Numbered from the stretch's first letter, positions 8,182 to 18,675 are shown. The stretch: DNA of 64,000 nt from CAYJPV01 sp964372095 (GCA_964372095.1 CAYJPV010000014.1:57998-121997), one strand, 5' to 3'. The notes: generated by a model not told the origin, from the letters alone. Translations and numbers: made by a program.

Positions 8182-8925
8182 ATGAAGACACTCGTTCTGT
8201 TGCGGCATGGTGAGAGCACGTGGAACAAGGAGAACCGGTTCACGGGGTGGACGGACGTTGACCTGAGCGACAAGGGTGTCCAGGAGGCCGCGGCGGCCGG
8301 CCGGACGTTGAAGGACGCCGGGTACGTATTCGACGTCGCGTACACGTCGGTGCTGAGGCGCGCGATCAAGACCCTCTGGCTGACGCTCGAGCAGATGGAC
8401 CTGATGTGGATTCCCGTGCACAACACGTGGCGGCTGAACGAACGGCACTACGGAGCCCTGCAGGGCCTGAACAAAGCCGAGACCGCCGAGCGCCATGGCA
8501 TGGAGCAGACGCATATCTGGCGCCGCAGCTACGACGTACCGCCGCCAGCGCTCACGATTGACGACGCGCGGCATCCCGGGCACGATCCACGGTATGCCGG
8601 ACTGAGCCCGGCCGACCTGCCGCTGACCGAGTGCCTGAAAGACACCGTCGCGCGGTTCCTGCCGTACTGGCACGAGACGATCGCGCCGGCGGTGAGAAGC
8701 GGGCAGCGGGTGCTGATCGCCGCCCACGGTAACAGCCTGCGCGCACTGATCAAGTACCTCGACAAGATTCCCGACGCGGACATCGTGGAGCTGAACGTGC
8801 CCACGGGTGTGCCGCTGGTGTACGAACTGCAGGACGATCTGACGCCGATCCGCCACTACTACCTGGGTGACGAAGAGGCGATCAGGAAAGCCGCGGAAGC
8901 GGTCGCGAACCAGCTGAAGAAATAG
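8182..8925 (+). CDS. gpmA: 2,3-bisphosphoglycerate-dependent phosphoglycerate mutase
   Basis: It interconverts 3- and 2-phosphoglycerate in glycolysis and gluconeogenesis. LLRHGESTWNKENRFTGW contains the phosphohistidine (His9), ERHYGALQGLNKAETA binds substrate, and IAAHGNSLRALIKYLD carries the second histidine. At 247 residues it has the normal length of the cofactor-dependent family. GGAGAG lies about 8 nt before the ATG. With pyruvate kinase and class I aldolase also in the window, this adds to central carbon metabolism, though the three are not in one operon. It is followed 21 nt later by the deacylase gene. Confidence 0.95.
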   Translation: MKTLVLLRHGESTWNKENRFTGWTDVDLSDKGVQEAAAAGRTLKDAGYVFDVAYTSVLRRAIKTLWLTLEQMDLMWIPVHNTWRLNERHYGALQGLNKAETAERHGMEQTHIWRRSYDVPPPALTIDDARHPGHDPRYAGLSPADLPLTECLKDTVARFLPYWHETIAPAVRSGQRVLIAAHGNSLRALIKYLDKIPDADIVELNVPTGVPLVYELQDDLTPIRHYYLGDEEAIRKAAEAVANQLKK

Positions 8926-8946
8926 CACCCCGGCCGCCATCGCGGA

Positions 8947-9456
8947 ATGACCATGGACACTGACACGCACGACCAGGCGGCCGCAGTGCTGGCCGTCCTG
9001 GATCAGCTCGGTATCCCGTACGTCCGCCATGACCACCCGCCGGTGTTCACCGTGGAGGAGGCGCTGGTGCAGTGGCAGGGCATCGACGCGGCGCACTGCA
9101 AGAATCTTTTCCTGCGCAACAAGAAGGGCAACCGGCACTATCTGGTGGTCGCGGAACACGACCGGCCCGTCGACCTCCGGCGACTGGCGGAGGTCGTGGA
9201 TGACGATCGCCTGAGTTTCGGATCGCCGGAACGCCTGATGCGGTGCCTGGGTCTGACACCCGGATCCGTCTCGCCGCTGGGCCTGATCAACGATGCGGAG
9301 AAGCAGGTCCGCGTCATCGTGGACGCGGGGCTGCGCCGCTCGGTGCACGTGGCGTTTCACCCCGGCGTCAACACCGCCACGGTGGTGATTGCCACCGCTG
9401 ACTTCGAGCGGTTCCTCGCGTGGACGGGACAGGTTGTGCGGTGGGTCACGTTCTAG
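8947..9456 (+). CDS. YbaK/ProX-family aminoacyl-tRNA deacylase
   Basis: The 169-residue product belongs to the YbaK/ProX trans-editing family, which hydrolyses mischarged aminoacyl-tRNA, typically Ala-tRNA(Pro) or Cys-tRNA(Pro). The order TVEEALVQWQGIDAAHCKNLFLRNKKGNRHYLVV, seen here in parts such as HCKNLFLRNKKG and YLVVAEHDRPVDL, followed by GLTPGSVSPLGLINDAEKQV, is typical of the ProX (PrdX) subgroup. Either the ATG at 8947 or the one at 8953 could start it; there is no strong ribosome site. It lies 21 nt behind gpmA, so may be co-transcribed. Its TAG stop lies at the first unit of a CTAGAGG array. Confidence 0.88.
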   Translation: MTMDTDTHDQAAAVLAVLDQLGIPYVRHDHPPVFTVEEALVQWQGIDAAHCKNLFLRNKKGNRHYLVVAEHDRPVDLRRLAEVVDDDRLSFGSPERLMRCLGLTPGSVSPLGLINDAEKQVRVIVDAGLRRSVHVAFHPGVNTATVVIATADFERFLAWTGQVVRWVTF

Positions 9457-9483
9457 AGGCTAGAGGCTAGAGGCTAGAGGCTG
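9452..9483. repeat. Heptamer repeats (CTAGAGG)n, cluster 3
   Basis: Four near-perfect tandem copies of a 7-bp unit. The first copy supplies the stop codon of the deacylase gene. Confidence 0.85.
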
Positions 9484-9533
9484 GCGGAGGTCGCGGCCGC
9501 GGGCCGCAAGCCGCAAGCCACCAGGAGCCCCCA

Positions 9534-11117
9534 ATGAAGACCGTCAGCATTTTCAACCACGTGCTCGGCCCGGTGATGCGAGGGCCGTCCAGCTCACACA
9601 CGGCGGGCGGATACCACCTGGGAAGCATGGCCCGTACGATGCTCGGGGCGGTGCCGGCCTCGGCGGTGCTGGCGTTCGACCCGGCCGGGTCCTACGCACG
9701 CACGTACGACGTTCAGGGCGCTGACCGCGCTTTCGCCATGGGGTTCATGGCCAAGGCGCTCACTGACGTGTCGTTCTTCACGGCTCTCGCGGACGCTGCG
9801 GCGTCGGGCTTCGACCTTCGTTTCGACATCCGTGCCCTCGACCGTCCCGACCACCCGAACACGGTCGACATGTCGCTCACGGCTCCGGACGGACGCACGC
9901 TGCGCCTGGTGGGGCGGTCGATCGGCGGCGGCGAGGTCGAAATCACCTGGCTGGCAGGATGGCCCGTGCTGTTCAACGGGACCGCATGGGAGTTGTTGAT
10001 CGAAACGGACGTGGCGGACGCCGATCGCGTGGTCACCGCCCTGGGCGGCGACGGCCGACTGCTCGGCCGGCCGTCGGTGCTGCGGCGCGACGCCAGCCCG
10101 CGCGTGGCCGTAATCGCCCGCCGGTCGGCGCCTCTCTCGCCAGCCGTGCGAGCGGTACTCGCCGGCCCCGCCGCCGCCGCCGTACGCGTACTCGAGTCGG
10201 CCCCGGTGTACTTTGTGCAGACGGGACCAGCGCTGTTCACCAGTGCTGCCGAGATGGTGGCACTCGCCGGTGACCGCCGGGTGTCCCTCGGCACACTGGC
10301 GCTGGAGTACGAGGCGACACTGCTGGGCCTGTCCCCGGACACCATCCTCGCGGAGATGCTCCGGCGCTACGACGTGATGGCGGCATCGGCGCGCCAGGGC
10401 CTGGAGCCGGCCTTCGGGGGGATGCAGCTGTTGTCACCGACCGCCGGCTCGATCTTCAGGGCCGAGGCTGCGCGAACACTGAGCCTGGGCGGGCCACACA
10501 CCAGAGCGGCGGCGCGGGCCATGGCCGTGATGCATGTCGACGCGGCGATGGGCGTGGTGTGCGCCGCGCCGACGGGCGGTTCCGCCGGAACGATTCCCGG
10601 CGCCATGGTGACGCTGGCCGAAGAACGTGGTCTCGATCGCGAACAGATCGCGTTGTCGATGCTCGCCTCAGGCGCGATCGGCGTCATCGTCGCACAACGC
10701 GCGACGTTCGCTGCGGAAGTGGCAGGCTGCCAGGTGGAGATTGGCGCCTCCGGCGCGATGGCCGCGGCCGCCGTCGTCGACGCCGTCGGCGGTTCGGCCG
10801 CGCAGGCGTGTCATGCGGCCGCGATCGGGTTCCAGAACACGATGGGACTCGTGTGCGACCCCGTGCAGGGAATGGTCGAGATCCCCTGCCACACGCGTAA
10901 TGCCGCGGCCGCCGCCAGCGCGTTCGTCGTCGCCGACCTGGTTCTGGGGGGGTATGCCAACCCTATCCCGCTCGATGAGACGATTGACGCCGTCTACGCG
11001 GTGGGGCGTGCGATGTCCACGGATCTGCTCTGCACGGCACAGGGCGGGCTGGCCGTGACGCCGTCCGCGCTGGCGATGCGGGGCGGGTGCTGCGGGAAGG
11101 GATGCGCGGGGTGCTAG
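9534..11117 (+). CDS. sdaA: L-serine dehydratase (iron-sulfur dependent, single chain)
   Basis: It deaminates L-serine to pyruvate and ammonia using a [4Fe-4S] cluster, not PLP. The 527-residue chain fuses the small beta domain (GPVMRGPSSSHTAGGYHLGS) to the catalytic alpha domain (AAPTGGSAGTIPG, MGLVCDPVQGMVEIPC). The cysteines in the latter motif and those in the terminal CCGKGCAGC are the expected cluster ligands. AGGAG precedes the ATG by 8 nt. The length is slightly greater than the E. coli enzyme. It stands alone between repeat-bearing spacers; no regulator is visible. Confidence 0.93.
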   Translation: MKTVSIFNHVLGPVMRGPSSSHTAGGYHLGSMARTMLGAVPASAVLAFDPAGSYARTYDVQGADRAFAMGFMAKALTDVSFFTALADAAASGFDLRFDIRALDRPDHPNTVDMSLTAPDGRTLRLVGRSIGGGEVEITWLAGWPVLFNGTAWELLIETDVADADRVVTALGGDGRLLGRPSVLRRDASPRVAVIARRSAPLSPAVRAVLAGPAAAAVRVLESAPVYFVQTGPALFTSAAEMVALAGDRRVSLGTLALEYEATLLGLSPDTILAEMLRRYDVMAASARQGLEPAFGGMQLLSPTAGSIFRAEAARTLSLGGPHTRAAARAMAVMHVDAAMGVVCAAPTGGSAGTIPGAMVTLAEERGLDREQIALSMLASGAIGVIVAQRATFAAEVAGCQVEIGASGAMAAAAVVDAVGGSAAQACHAAAIGFQNTMGLVCDPVQGMVEIPCHTRNAAAAASAFVVADLVLGGYANPIPLDETIDAVYAVGRAMSTDLLCTAQGGLAVTPSALAMRGGCCGKGCAGC

Positions 11118-11205
11118 CCGGCTCGCGGCCTGCGGCTTTCGGCCTGGCCTGCGGGGCAAGGGACTGGCACTAGCTCTAGCGGGGAACCACGCTCGGCAGG
11201 AACTG

Positions 11206-11265
11206 GGGGATTTGGGGACATCCGATGCCTTCCCCAACCCCCAATCCCCAACCCCCAACCCCCAG

Positions 11266-11274
<9 letters not shown>
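11206..11274. repeat. Heptamer repeats (CCCCAAT/CCCCAAC)n, cluster 4
   Basis: A short GGGGATT-type piece, then CCCCAATCCCCAACCCCCAA-type units with 7-bp period, adjoining the 3' end of the aldolase gene on the opposite strand. Confidence 0.75.
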
Positions 11275-12330
<1,056 letters not shown>

Positions 12331-12421
12331 CAGTGCTGTTCCTCACGTCACGTCAGTTCACGCCACCCCTTGAGTGTGCCACGCCCCTTGGGACTCCATC
12401 AAGCGCGGCGCGCCCTTCGCG

Positions 12422-14272
12422 TTACGGCGTCCGCTTCGCCACGTTCACGCCCTGGCCGCGTGGGTAGAGACCCGGCAGCGATACCGGCAACGTGCCGGTC
12501 ACGTCAGTTTCGCCCAGCAGCGCCCGGGCGGCCGCGCGCTGACTCACCGGGTACGGACTGAAGGCCGCCAGGTACGTCTTCACCGCCGGCATCGACGTCA
12601 GCAGGTACGGGTTGCCGAACGACACCGCCACCAGCGGGAGTTCGCGTTTCGTCAGTTCTTCAACAACGCGCAGGCCCGCCGGCGGAAGCCCGACCGAGCC
12701 TTTCCCGCTGCGCGCCCGTACCAGGCTCGAGAAGATCACGGCATCGAACGTCGCGCCGTCCAGCCGGCGCGCCAGGCGCTCGATGTCGGCCGGTGCGGCT
12801 CTCCCGTCGAGCGCGACGTGTTCGACAGGAATGGACCGTCCCCGCAACTCGCCCAGCAGCACCTGCGTCGTGAACGTCCCGTCATCGTCTGCGAACGACA
12901 CGTGCAGCACGCGTGACGCGGGCGAGAGATTCAACGGCAGCAGCTTCCGATCGTCGCGAACCACCGTCATGGACCGCTCGGCAATCTCCTGTGCCACGGC
13001 ATTGGAGGCCGACGTCGTCACCACCCGGTCCACATCGTCCAGCCGCACCGTGCGCCGTTCGTTGAGGCCGAGGCGGGCTTTGGCTTCGAGGATCCGTCTG
13101 ACCGAGACGTCGAGGCGGGCCACCGTGATCTCGCCGCGTGCGACCGCCGCCTTGATGCCGGCGATGGCCGCGTCGATGTCGGGGCACTTCTCGATGACGT
13201 CCATGCCCGCCTTGATCGACACGAGGGCCGCCGTCGCGGGATCGTAACGCGCCGCAATGCCCGCCATGTTCATCGCGTCGGACACGACCAGCCCCTGGTA
13301 GCCGAGGCCCTCCCGCAGGATGCCGGTGAGCACGGGGCCCGACAGCGTCCCCGGGACCGTGGGCTGCTTGCCCGCCTCCTCCGTGCGCGAGACGAATTCG
13401 GCCGCTTCGCGTTCGGCGGCGCCCAGCGTACGCAGCGGCGGCACCGGTGTCGGGTCGATCCGCGGCAACGCGATGTGCGCCGACATGATGGAGCCCACGC
13501 CCCCACTGATGGCCGCGCGGAACGGCACCAGTTCGAGCGCGTCGAGTCGCGCGCGATCGACGTCGATGACCGGCAGGCCTATATGCGAGTCGGTGGCCGT
13601 GTCGCCGTGGCCAGGGAAGTGTTTCGCGCACGCCAGGGCGCCGGCGGCCTGAGCGCCTTCGACGAACGCCGACACGAACCGCCCGACCTGCTCGGGATCT
13701 TCGCCGTAGGATCGTGTATTGATGACCGGGTTGTCGGGGTTGTTGTTCACGTCGGCCACGGGCGCGTACAACCAGTTGATGCCGGCGGCGCGGGCTTCGA
13801 GGGCCGTGACTTCACCCTGCCTGCGCGCGAGGGCCGGATCGCCCGTGGCCCCGACGGCCATGTTCGGCGGCCACCAGGGCGTGTCGTTGAGGCGCATGCC
13901 CAGGCCCATTTCGAGGTCGGCCGAGATGAGCAGCGGCAGCTTCGACAGCTCCTGCATCCGGTTCGTCAGGATGGCCGTCGCCCACACGTCGCTGCGAAAC
14001 AGGATGATCCCGCCGACCTTGTTGTCGCGCACGTGGTGTTCGAGCTGCCGGTAGAGGTCACTGCCCCGGTTCATGAAGACGGCGTTGGCGTCGGCCATGA
14101 ACATCTGGCCGATCTTCTCGTCGATCGTCATCTTCGCCAGGGTCTTCTGCACCCACTTGATTTCTTTCTTCGTGAGCGGGCGGTCGAACCGCTGGTGGGG
14201 CTTCGCCTGACCGGCGAGCACCAGCGGCGCCACGAGCAGACCAGACACGATCACGGCACAGAGTCGCTTCAT
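12422..14272 (-). CDS. Glycoside hydrolase family 3, beta-N-acetylhexosaminidase-like
   Basis: The start is placed at the ATG at 14272, giving signal peptide MKRLCAVIVSGLLVAPLVLA; an upstream extension of 23 codons has no signal features. AAAGGTG precedes this ATG. The N-terminal TIM barrel carries KHFPGHGDTATDSHIG, the NagZ loop whose His-Asp pair is the acid/base, and VVSDAMNMAGI with the nucleophile aspartate. A C-terminal alpha/beta sandwich of about 200 residues (from residue 400) follows, which E. coli NagZ lacks but Bacteroidota/Firmicutes NagZ-like enzymes have. It is probably periplasmic or secreted and removes N-acetylglucosamine from peptidoglycan fragments. 616 residues. Confidence 0.88.
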   Translation of the reverse strand: MKRLCAVIVSGLLVAPLVLAGQAKPHQRFDRPLTKKEIKWVQKTLAKMTIDEKIGQMFMADANAVFMNRGSDLYRQLEHHVRDNKVGGIILFRSDVWATAILTNRMQELSKLPLLISADLEMGLGMRLNDTPWWPPNMAVGATGDPALARRQGEVTALEARAAGINWLYAPVADVNNNPDNPVINTRSYGEDPEQVGRFVSAFVEGAQAAGALACAKHFPGHGDTATDSHIGLPVIDVDRARLDALELVPFRAAISGGVGSIMSAHIALPRIDPTPVPPLRTLGAAEREAAEFVSRTEEAGKQPTVPGTLSGPVLTGILREGLGYQGLVVSDAMNMAGIAARYDPATAALVSIKAGMDVIEKCPDIDAAIAGIKAAVARGEITVARLDVSVRRILEAKARLGLNERRTVRLDDVDRVVTTSASNAVAQEIAERSMTVVRDDRKLLPLNLSPASRVLHVSFADDDGTFTTQVLLGELRGRSIPVEHVALDGRAAPADIERLARRLDGATFDAVIFSSLVRARSGKGSVGLPPAGLRVVEELTKRELPLVAVSFGNPYLLTSMPAVKTYLAAFSPYPVSQRAAARALLGETDVTGTLPVSLPGLYPRGQGVNVAKRTP

Positions 14273-14353
14273 ACGGCACACCTTTACGCCATCATCATCG
14301 CGCGCCGCCACATGTTGTGGCGTCCGGCTCCGAGTGGACACTCGCCTATTCTC

Positions 14354-15850
14354 TCACTCCCGGGGTCGGCCGATGCCAGCTCCCACGATCGCGGGGTACA
14401 ACGCCCGATAGATGCCGTGGGCCTCGGCGTATGTCGATCGCGTGCCGGGCGCCGGCGAGACACGCCCGGCCGTCGTCACACACGCCCTGCAGGCCGCGTC
14501 CACGTCCGGCCACACGCCTGCGCCGACCCCCGCCAGCAGCGCCGCACCGTACGCCGCGCCTTCGGTGGTATTCACGGTCACGAGTTCGGCGTCCAGGACA
14601 TCGGCGAGGATCTGCTGCCAGAGCGGACTGCGAGCACCGCCCCCGGACACGCGCACCTGCTCGATGGCGGCCAGACCCGCCGCCTTCATCAGATCGAAAC
14701 CGTCCCGCAGGCCGAACGCCACGCCTTCCAGCACCGCGCGCGTCAGGTGCGCACGTGTGTGGCGCACGGTCAGGCCGACGAACGCACCGCGGGCGTGCGG
14801 ATCGGGATACGGCGTCCGTTCGCCGGTCAGGTAGGGCAGGAAGATCAGGCCTTCGCAGCCGGCAGGCACGCCGGCAGCCGGCGCGAGCAGATCGGGATAC
14901 GGCGTGCCCGGCGCGACCGTGTCGCGGAACCATCGCAGGCTGCCGGCGGCCGACAGCATGACCCCCATCAGGTGCCAGCGGCCGGGCACCGAATGGCAGA
15001 AGGCGTGCAGGCGGCCCTGGGGATCGATTCGGGGCTCGGAGGTGGCGGCAAACACGACACCCGACGTGCCGAGCGTGAGCGCCACGATCCCCTCGCGGAC
15101 TGCGCCGACGCCGACGGCTTGCGCGGCCTGGTCGCCGCCGCCGGCCACCACGGGCGTGCCGGCCCGAAGTCCCGTGGCCTGTGCAGCAACAGGCGTCACG
15201 CGTCCCGTGATCGCAGGGCCCTCGAAGAGAGGCGGCATCCATGCGCGCGGAATGTCGAGGGCGCTCAGCACCTCGTCGGACCACGTGCGCGCGCGCACGT
15301 CCATCAGCAGCGTGCCCGCGCCATCGGCCACGTCCATGGCGTACTCGCCGGTGAGTTGCAGGCGGACGTAGTCTTTGGGCAGGAGCAGGTGACGCGCACG
15401 CGCGAAGACGCCGGGTTCGTGGCGGCGAACCCAGAGCGCCTTCGGCGCCGTGAACCCCGTGAGCGCGTCGTTGCCCGTCACCGCGATCAGTCGCGACGGG
15501 CCAACGCGACGCCGGATCTCGTCGCACTCGGCGCCTGTCCGCTGATCGTTCCACAGGATGGCCGGCCGCAGGACCTCGCCGTGGTCGTCGAGCAGGACAA
15601 GACCGTGCATCTGGCCCGTGAGGCCAACGGCCGCGATGTCGCCGGCGTCTGCGCCCGCCGCGGCCAGCACCGCGCGGATGCTGCGCGCCGCGGCCTCCCA
15701 CCACAGGGACGGAGCCTGTTCGCTCCACAGTGGCTTCGGCGTGTCGAACGGATACTCCTGGGCGGTCACCCCAACCACCTGCCCGCGTTCGTCACACAGG
15801 AGGGCCTTGGTGGCCGTCGTGGAAACATCGATACCGAGGAGGTACGCCAT
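14354..15850 (-). CDS. xylB: Xylulokinase (FGGY family)
   Basis: It phosphorylates D-xylulose to xylulose 5-phosphate for the pentose phosphate pathway. GIDVSTTATKALLCDERG (nucleotide-phosphate loop), VGLTGQMHGLVLLD (sugar binding, typical of xylulokinase), LPKDYVRLQLTGEYAMDVAD and the C-terminal VSGGGARSPLWQQILADVL are in the family order, and 498 residues is the normal length. No Shine-Dalgarno site is visible: the bases before the ATG are GTAGCCT-type heptamer repeats (15851-15873). No xylose isomerase lies next to it. It is divergent from galK. Confidence 0.93.
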   Translation of the reverse strand: MAYLLGIDVSTTATKALLCDERGQVVGVTAQEYPFDTPKPLWSEQAPSLWWEAAARSIRAVLAAAGADAGDIAAVGLTGQMHGLVLLDDHGEVLRPAILWNDQRTGAECDEIRRRVGPSRLIAVTGNDALTGFTAPKALWVRRHEPGVFARARHLLLPKDYVRLQLTGEYAMDVADGAGTLLMDVRARTWSDEVLSALDIPRAWMPPLFEGPAITGRVTPVAAQATGLRAGTPVVAGGGDQAAQAVGVGAVREGIVALTLGTSGVVFAATSEPRIDPQGRLHAFCHSVPGRWHLMGVMLSAAGSLRWFRDTVAPGTPYPDLLAPAAGVPAGCEGLIFLPYLTGERTPYPDPHARGAFVGLTVRHTRAHLTRAVLEGVAFGLRDGFDLMKAAGLAAIEQVRVSGGGARSPLWQQILADVLDAELVTVNTTEGAAYGAALLAGVGAGVWPDVDAACRACVTTAGRVSPAPGTRSTYAEAHGIYRALYPAIVGAGIGRPRE

Positions 15851-15873
15851 GGGCTACAGGCTACAGGCTACGG
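15851..15873. repeat. Heptamer repeats (GCTACAG)n, cluster 5
   Basis: Three copies of a 7-bp unit directly upstream of the xylB start codon, in the place of its 5' leader. Confidence 0.75.
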
Positions 15874-15950
15874 GCGCCGGGCTCAACTCCCCGCTCAGGA
15901 CGGCCCTGGGCCTGTCGGAGGGCTGCATCCCACGCCCCGCCCGACTGCAC

Positions 15951-15956
15951 TAGAAT
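15951..15956 (+). promoter_or_regulatory. TAGAAT -10-like box, probable leaderless start of galK
   Basis: TAGAAT ends 6 nt before the GTG at 15963; no Shine-Dalgarno sequence lies between. Confidence 0.5.
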
Positions 15957-15962
15957 CAGTTC

Positions 15963-17102
15963 GTGTATTCCACAGCCGCCTCCGCGTTCCGCCAGCGTTT
16001 CGGCACCGAGCCCGCGCTCGTCGTCCGGGCTCCCGGCCGCGTCAACCTCATCGGCGAGCATACCGACTACAACGACGGCTTCGTGATGCCGCTGGCCATC
16101 GATCGGGCCGTGTGGATCGCGCTGCGTCCATCAACCGTGCGGCACGTGCGGGTGTTCTCGGCCGATTTCGACGCCTGGGGCGAGTTCGACCTCGACGCGA
16201 TCGAGAAGGGCCCGGCAGGCTGGCTCGAGTACGTCAAAGGCGTAGCCTGGGCCCTCGCCACCGACGGCTGCGCCCTGCGCGGATGGGAAGGCGTCCTGAT
16301 GGGCAACGTGCCCCTCGGCGCGGGCCTCTCGTCGTCTGCTGCCGTGGAGATGGCTGCGGCACGGGCCTTCGTGGCGGCAGCCGGGGGCGAGTGGCGGCCG
16401 ACAGCAATGGCGCTGGCGGCGCAGCGGGCCGAGAACCAGTGGGTGGGCGTGAACTGCGGCATCATGGACCAGCTCATTTCTGGTGTCGGGCGAGAAGGCC
16501 ATGCCGTACTGATCGACTGCCGGTCGCTGGCCACGCGGGCCGTGCCGCTCCCGCCGGACACGGCCGTCATCGTGCTGGACACCGGCACGCGCCGGGAACT
16601 GGTGACGTCGGCCTACAACGAACGCCGGGCGCAGTGCGAGGAGGCCTCCCGGGTCTTCGGCGTGAAAGCCCTGCGGGACGTATCAGTCGACCGGCTCGAG
16701 CGGGACGGCGGCACGTTGCTGCCGATCACCCTGAAACGCGCGCGCCATGTGATTACGGAAAATGCCCGCACCACGCGGGCGGCTGATGCCATGGCCGCGG
16801 GCGACTCGGCCGCGCTGGGCCAGCTCATGTATGAGAGCCACGCCAGCCTGCGCGATGACTTCGAGGTGTCGAGCCCGGCGCTGGACGCGATGGTCGAGAC
16901 CGCGCGCGCCGTCGGGTGCATCGGCGCGCGGATGACCGGCGCGGGGTTTGGCGGGTGCGCCGTCGCGCTGGTGGCGGCTGGCGACGCAGCCGCGTTCACC
17001 GCGCAAGTGGCCACGCGTTACGCAGCCGAGACCGGACATACGCCGGCCGCCTACGTGTGCGTGGCCACGGATGGTGCCAGGGTCGTCACCGATCAGCGGT
17101 GA
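15963..17102 (+). CDS. galK: Galactokinase
   Basis: It phosphorylates D-galactose at C1 in the Leloir pathway. GRVNLIGEHTDYNDGFVMP is the galactokinase signature, GAGLSSSAAVEMAAA the GHMP ATP-binding loop, and GIMDQLISGVGREGHAVLID the catalytic-Asp region. The C-terminal GARMTGAGFGGCAVAL completes motif 3. The length of 379 residues is normal. The start is GTG with a TAGAAT box 6 nt before it, suggesting leaderless translation. galT is 13 kb downstream on the same strand, so the Leloir genes are not clustered. Confidence 0.95.
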   Translation: MYSTAASAFRQRFGTEPALVVRAPGRVNLIGEHTDYNDGFVMPLAIDRAVWIALRPSTVRHVRVFSADFDAWGEFDLDAIEKGPAGWLEYVKGVAWALATDGCALRGWEGVLMGNVPLGAGLSSSAAVEMAAARAFVAAAGGEWRPTAMALAAQRAENQWVGVNCGIMDQLISGVGREGHAVLIDCRSLATRAVPLPPDTAVIVLDTGTRRELVTSAYNERRAQCEEASRVFGVKALRDVSVDRLERDGGTLLPITLKRARHVITENARTTRAADAMAAGDSAALGQLMYESHASLRDDFEVSSPALDAMVETARAVGCIGARMTGAGFGGCAVALVAAGDAAAFTAQVATRYAAETGHTPAAYVCVATDGARVVTDQR

Positions 17103-17119
17103 GTCGCGAGGCTGTCGTG

Positions 17120-17192
17120 GGGGCCGGCTTCGGCCGGCCCTGGCGCGTCCGGCTCGCTTCGACGAGCTCAGCGCCTTCGGGAAGCCGGACGC
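17120..17192. repeat. Dispersed palindromic repeat, copy B
   Basis: A 21-bp palindrome at 17120-17140 (GGGGCCGGCTTCGGCC then GGCCC), followed by the 48-bp element at 17145-17192, 46/48 identical to copy A. The order of the two parts is swapped relative to copy A. It lies between galK and the convergent small membrane protein gene. Confidence 0.85.
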
Positions 17193-17200
17193 CACGAAGC

Positions 17201-17686
17201 CTACTTTCCTCGCGCGATCCGCGCGTTGTTCGCGACGATGGCGGCGTAGGCGCCGTTCATGATGATCATGGTCGCGATCGCCGCCGGGCGGTTTTTCTTC
17301 CACAGCTTTTCGCTGAGGTAGATGGTACCGAGGCTCGCGCCGGCCTTCACCGCCATCATGGCGCCCTTGTTCGAGGTCAGCCCTTTCATCATCGGGTTGG
17401 CTTCCACGCCGCCGTTGTCGAGCGCCTTCGAGGTCGTCACCATGTCGCCGACCTGCAGCGCCACGAACGAGGCATACAACCCTACCAGTGCGGCGGGTCG
17501 CCGCTGCGCCACCGGCGCCGGCAGGAATACGGACGACGGCGGCAACTGCGTGGCGGCAGCGACCGAGTTGGCGATGGGCGCCGACTGACTGTCCGAAGGC
17601 CCTTCCTGGGCCGCGGCGGAGCATACGAACGGACCTGCGATCAGGCTCAGGGACAACACCGCACACGCGAAATGAACACGCCGCAT
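17201..17686 (-). CDS. Small secreted or membrane protein of unknown function
   Basis: The ATG at 17686 follows GGGAGGATC, a good ribosome site. The 161-residue product has a signal peptide (residues 1-26, ending SAAAQ), a Pro-rich linker, and two or three hydrophobic segments (PAALVGLYASFVALQVGDMV, AAIATMIIMNGAYAAIVAN). The spacing and the DMVTTSKALDNGGVEANPMM segment resemble DUF5658-like small membrane proteins common in Acidobacteriota. No catalytic motif is seen. It is a single-gene unit. Confidence 0.6.
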   Translation of the reverse strand: MRRVHFACAVLSLSLIAGPFVCSAAAQEGPSDSQSAPIANSVAAATQLPPSSVFLPAPVAQRRPAALVGLYASFVALQVGDMVTTSKALDNGGVEANPMMKGLTSNKGAMMAVKAGASLGTIYLSEKLWKKNRPAAIATMIIMNGAYAAIVANNARIARGK

Positions 17687-17879
17687 CTTGATCCTCCCGG
17701 CCTGTTCTCCAGGCCCATCTGGAGACCAGGAAGGTCAAGATCGGTGCCGGATAGTCCGGCAGTGGATCAGCGTGTTTTGCTAGGAAATCCGAGGGTTTGC
17801 GGGAGGTCGTCCCGGGGCCGGCGTGCGCGGCGCTGTGCGGCGTGTGCGCATGGCGCCCACGCCGCGCACCCGTCAGGCG

Positions 17880-18668
17880 TCAGTCCCGAGGCGTCGAGGA
17901 CTGGTTCGCGCGGCGATCGGGAGAGGCCGCGTACTTGATCACGCGCACGGCTTCGAGCGTCACCATGCCTTCCATCACGAGTTCGTCGACGACGGGCAGA
18001 AACGCAGTGATCTTGTCTGCCGCATCGACGATCTCGATCACGACGGGCAGGTCCGACGACAGTTCAAGCAACTTGGCCGAGTGCACGCGGGAGTTCTTCC
18101 CGAACCCCATGGGCCCCTTCAGCACGGTGGCGCCGGCCAACTGCGCCTCGCGTGCCCGGCGCACGATCGTTTCGTAGAGGGGGCGGTGACCGCCAGGATC
18201 GCGGTCGTCCTCGCCGATGAACACGCGCAGCAACACGCCCTCTTCCGGGAGCTTCATCGTCGGGACCTCCCACGCCGCACTGGCGTCCTGTGACTGAACG
18301 ACGTCGACGACGGCCGTCTGCTGCCGCGCCGCATCCCCCGTGCCCCGGTAGAGCACCACATGGGCCCGCTCGAGCGTGATTTCGCCCTCGCGCAATGCCG
18401 GCTCCACACGGGCCAGCAGCGCGCCAATCCGATGCGGACCATCGACGATTTCGACGATCACGGGCAGCTCGCTGGCAATCGCCCAAGCCGACTCCGCCAG
18501 GATCGACCCGTCGGGGCGCAGTCCCATGACACCCTTCAGGACGGTGGCCCCCTGGAGCCCCTCGCGGCGGGCGGTTTCGACAATCCACTGGTACAGCGGC
18601 TCATCGCGGTGCCGCGCGCGATTGGTGAGGTAGAAGCGGCAGAGCACCTGCTCCGCATCGACCTTCAT
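17880..18668 (-). CDS. Tandem DUF190 protein, crcB partner
   Basis: The start is the ATG at 18668, 7 nt after the crcB stop; a longer upstream frame is just the complement of crcB. The 262-residue product has two DUF190 (PII-like) repeats: LCRFYLTNRARHRDEPLYQW to ITLERAHVV, and LRVFIGEDDRDPGGHRPLYE to VTLEAVRVI. Each contains a GATVLKG(V/P)MG loop. DUF190 proteins are commonly encoded beside crcB and are thought to help or regulate fluoride export; their mechanism is not established. Most are single-domain, so the duplication is a mild oddity. It is translationally linked with crcB. Confidence 0.85.
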   Translation of the reverse strand: MKVDAEQVLCRFYLTNRARHRDEPLYQWIVETARREGLQGATVLKGVMGLRPDGSILAESAWAIASELPVIVEIVDGPHRIGALLARVEPALREGEITLERAHVVLYRGTGDAARQQTAVVDVVQSQDASAAWEVPTMKLPEEGVLLRVFIGEDDRDPGGHRPLYETIVRRAREAQLAGATVLKGPMGFGKNSRVHSAKLLELSSDLPVVIEIVDAADKITAFLPVVDELVMEGMVTLEAVRVIKYAASPDRRANQSSTPRD

Positions 18669-18675
18669 GAGCGCC

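Noticed and set aside
13475..16786. 1103-residue plus-strand open frame
   Set aside because: It is a shadow of the GH3, xylB and galK genes in GC-rich DNA; no domain and Arg/His-rich composition.
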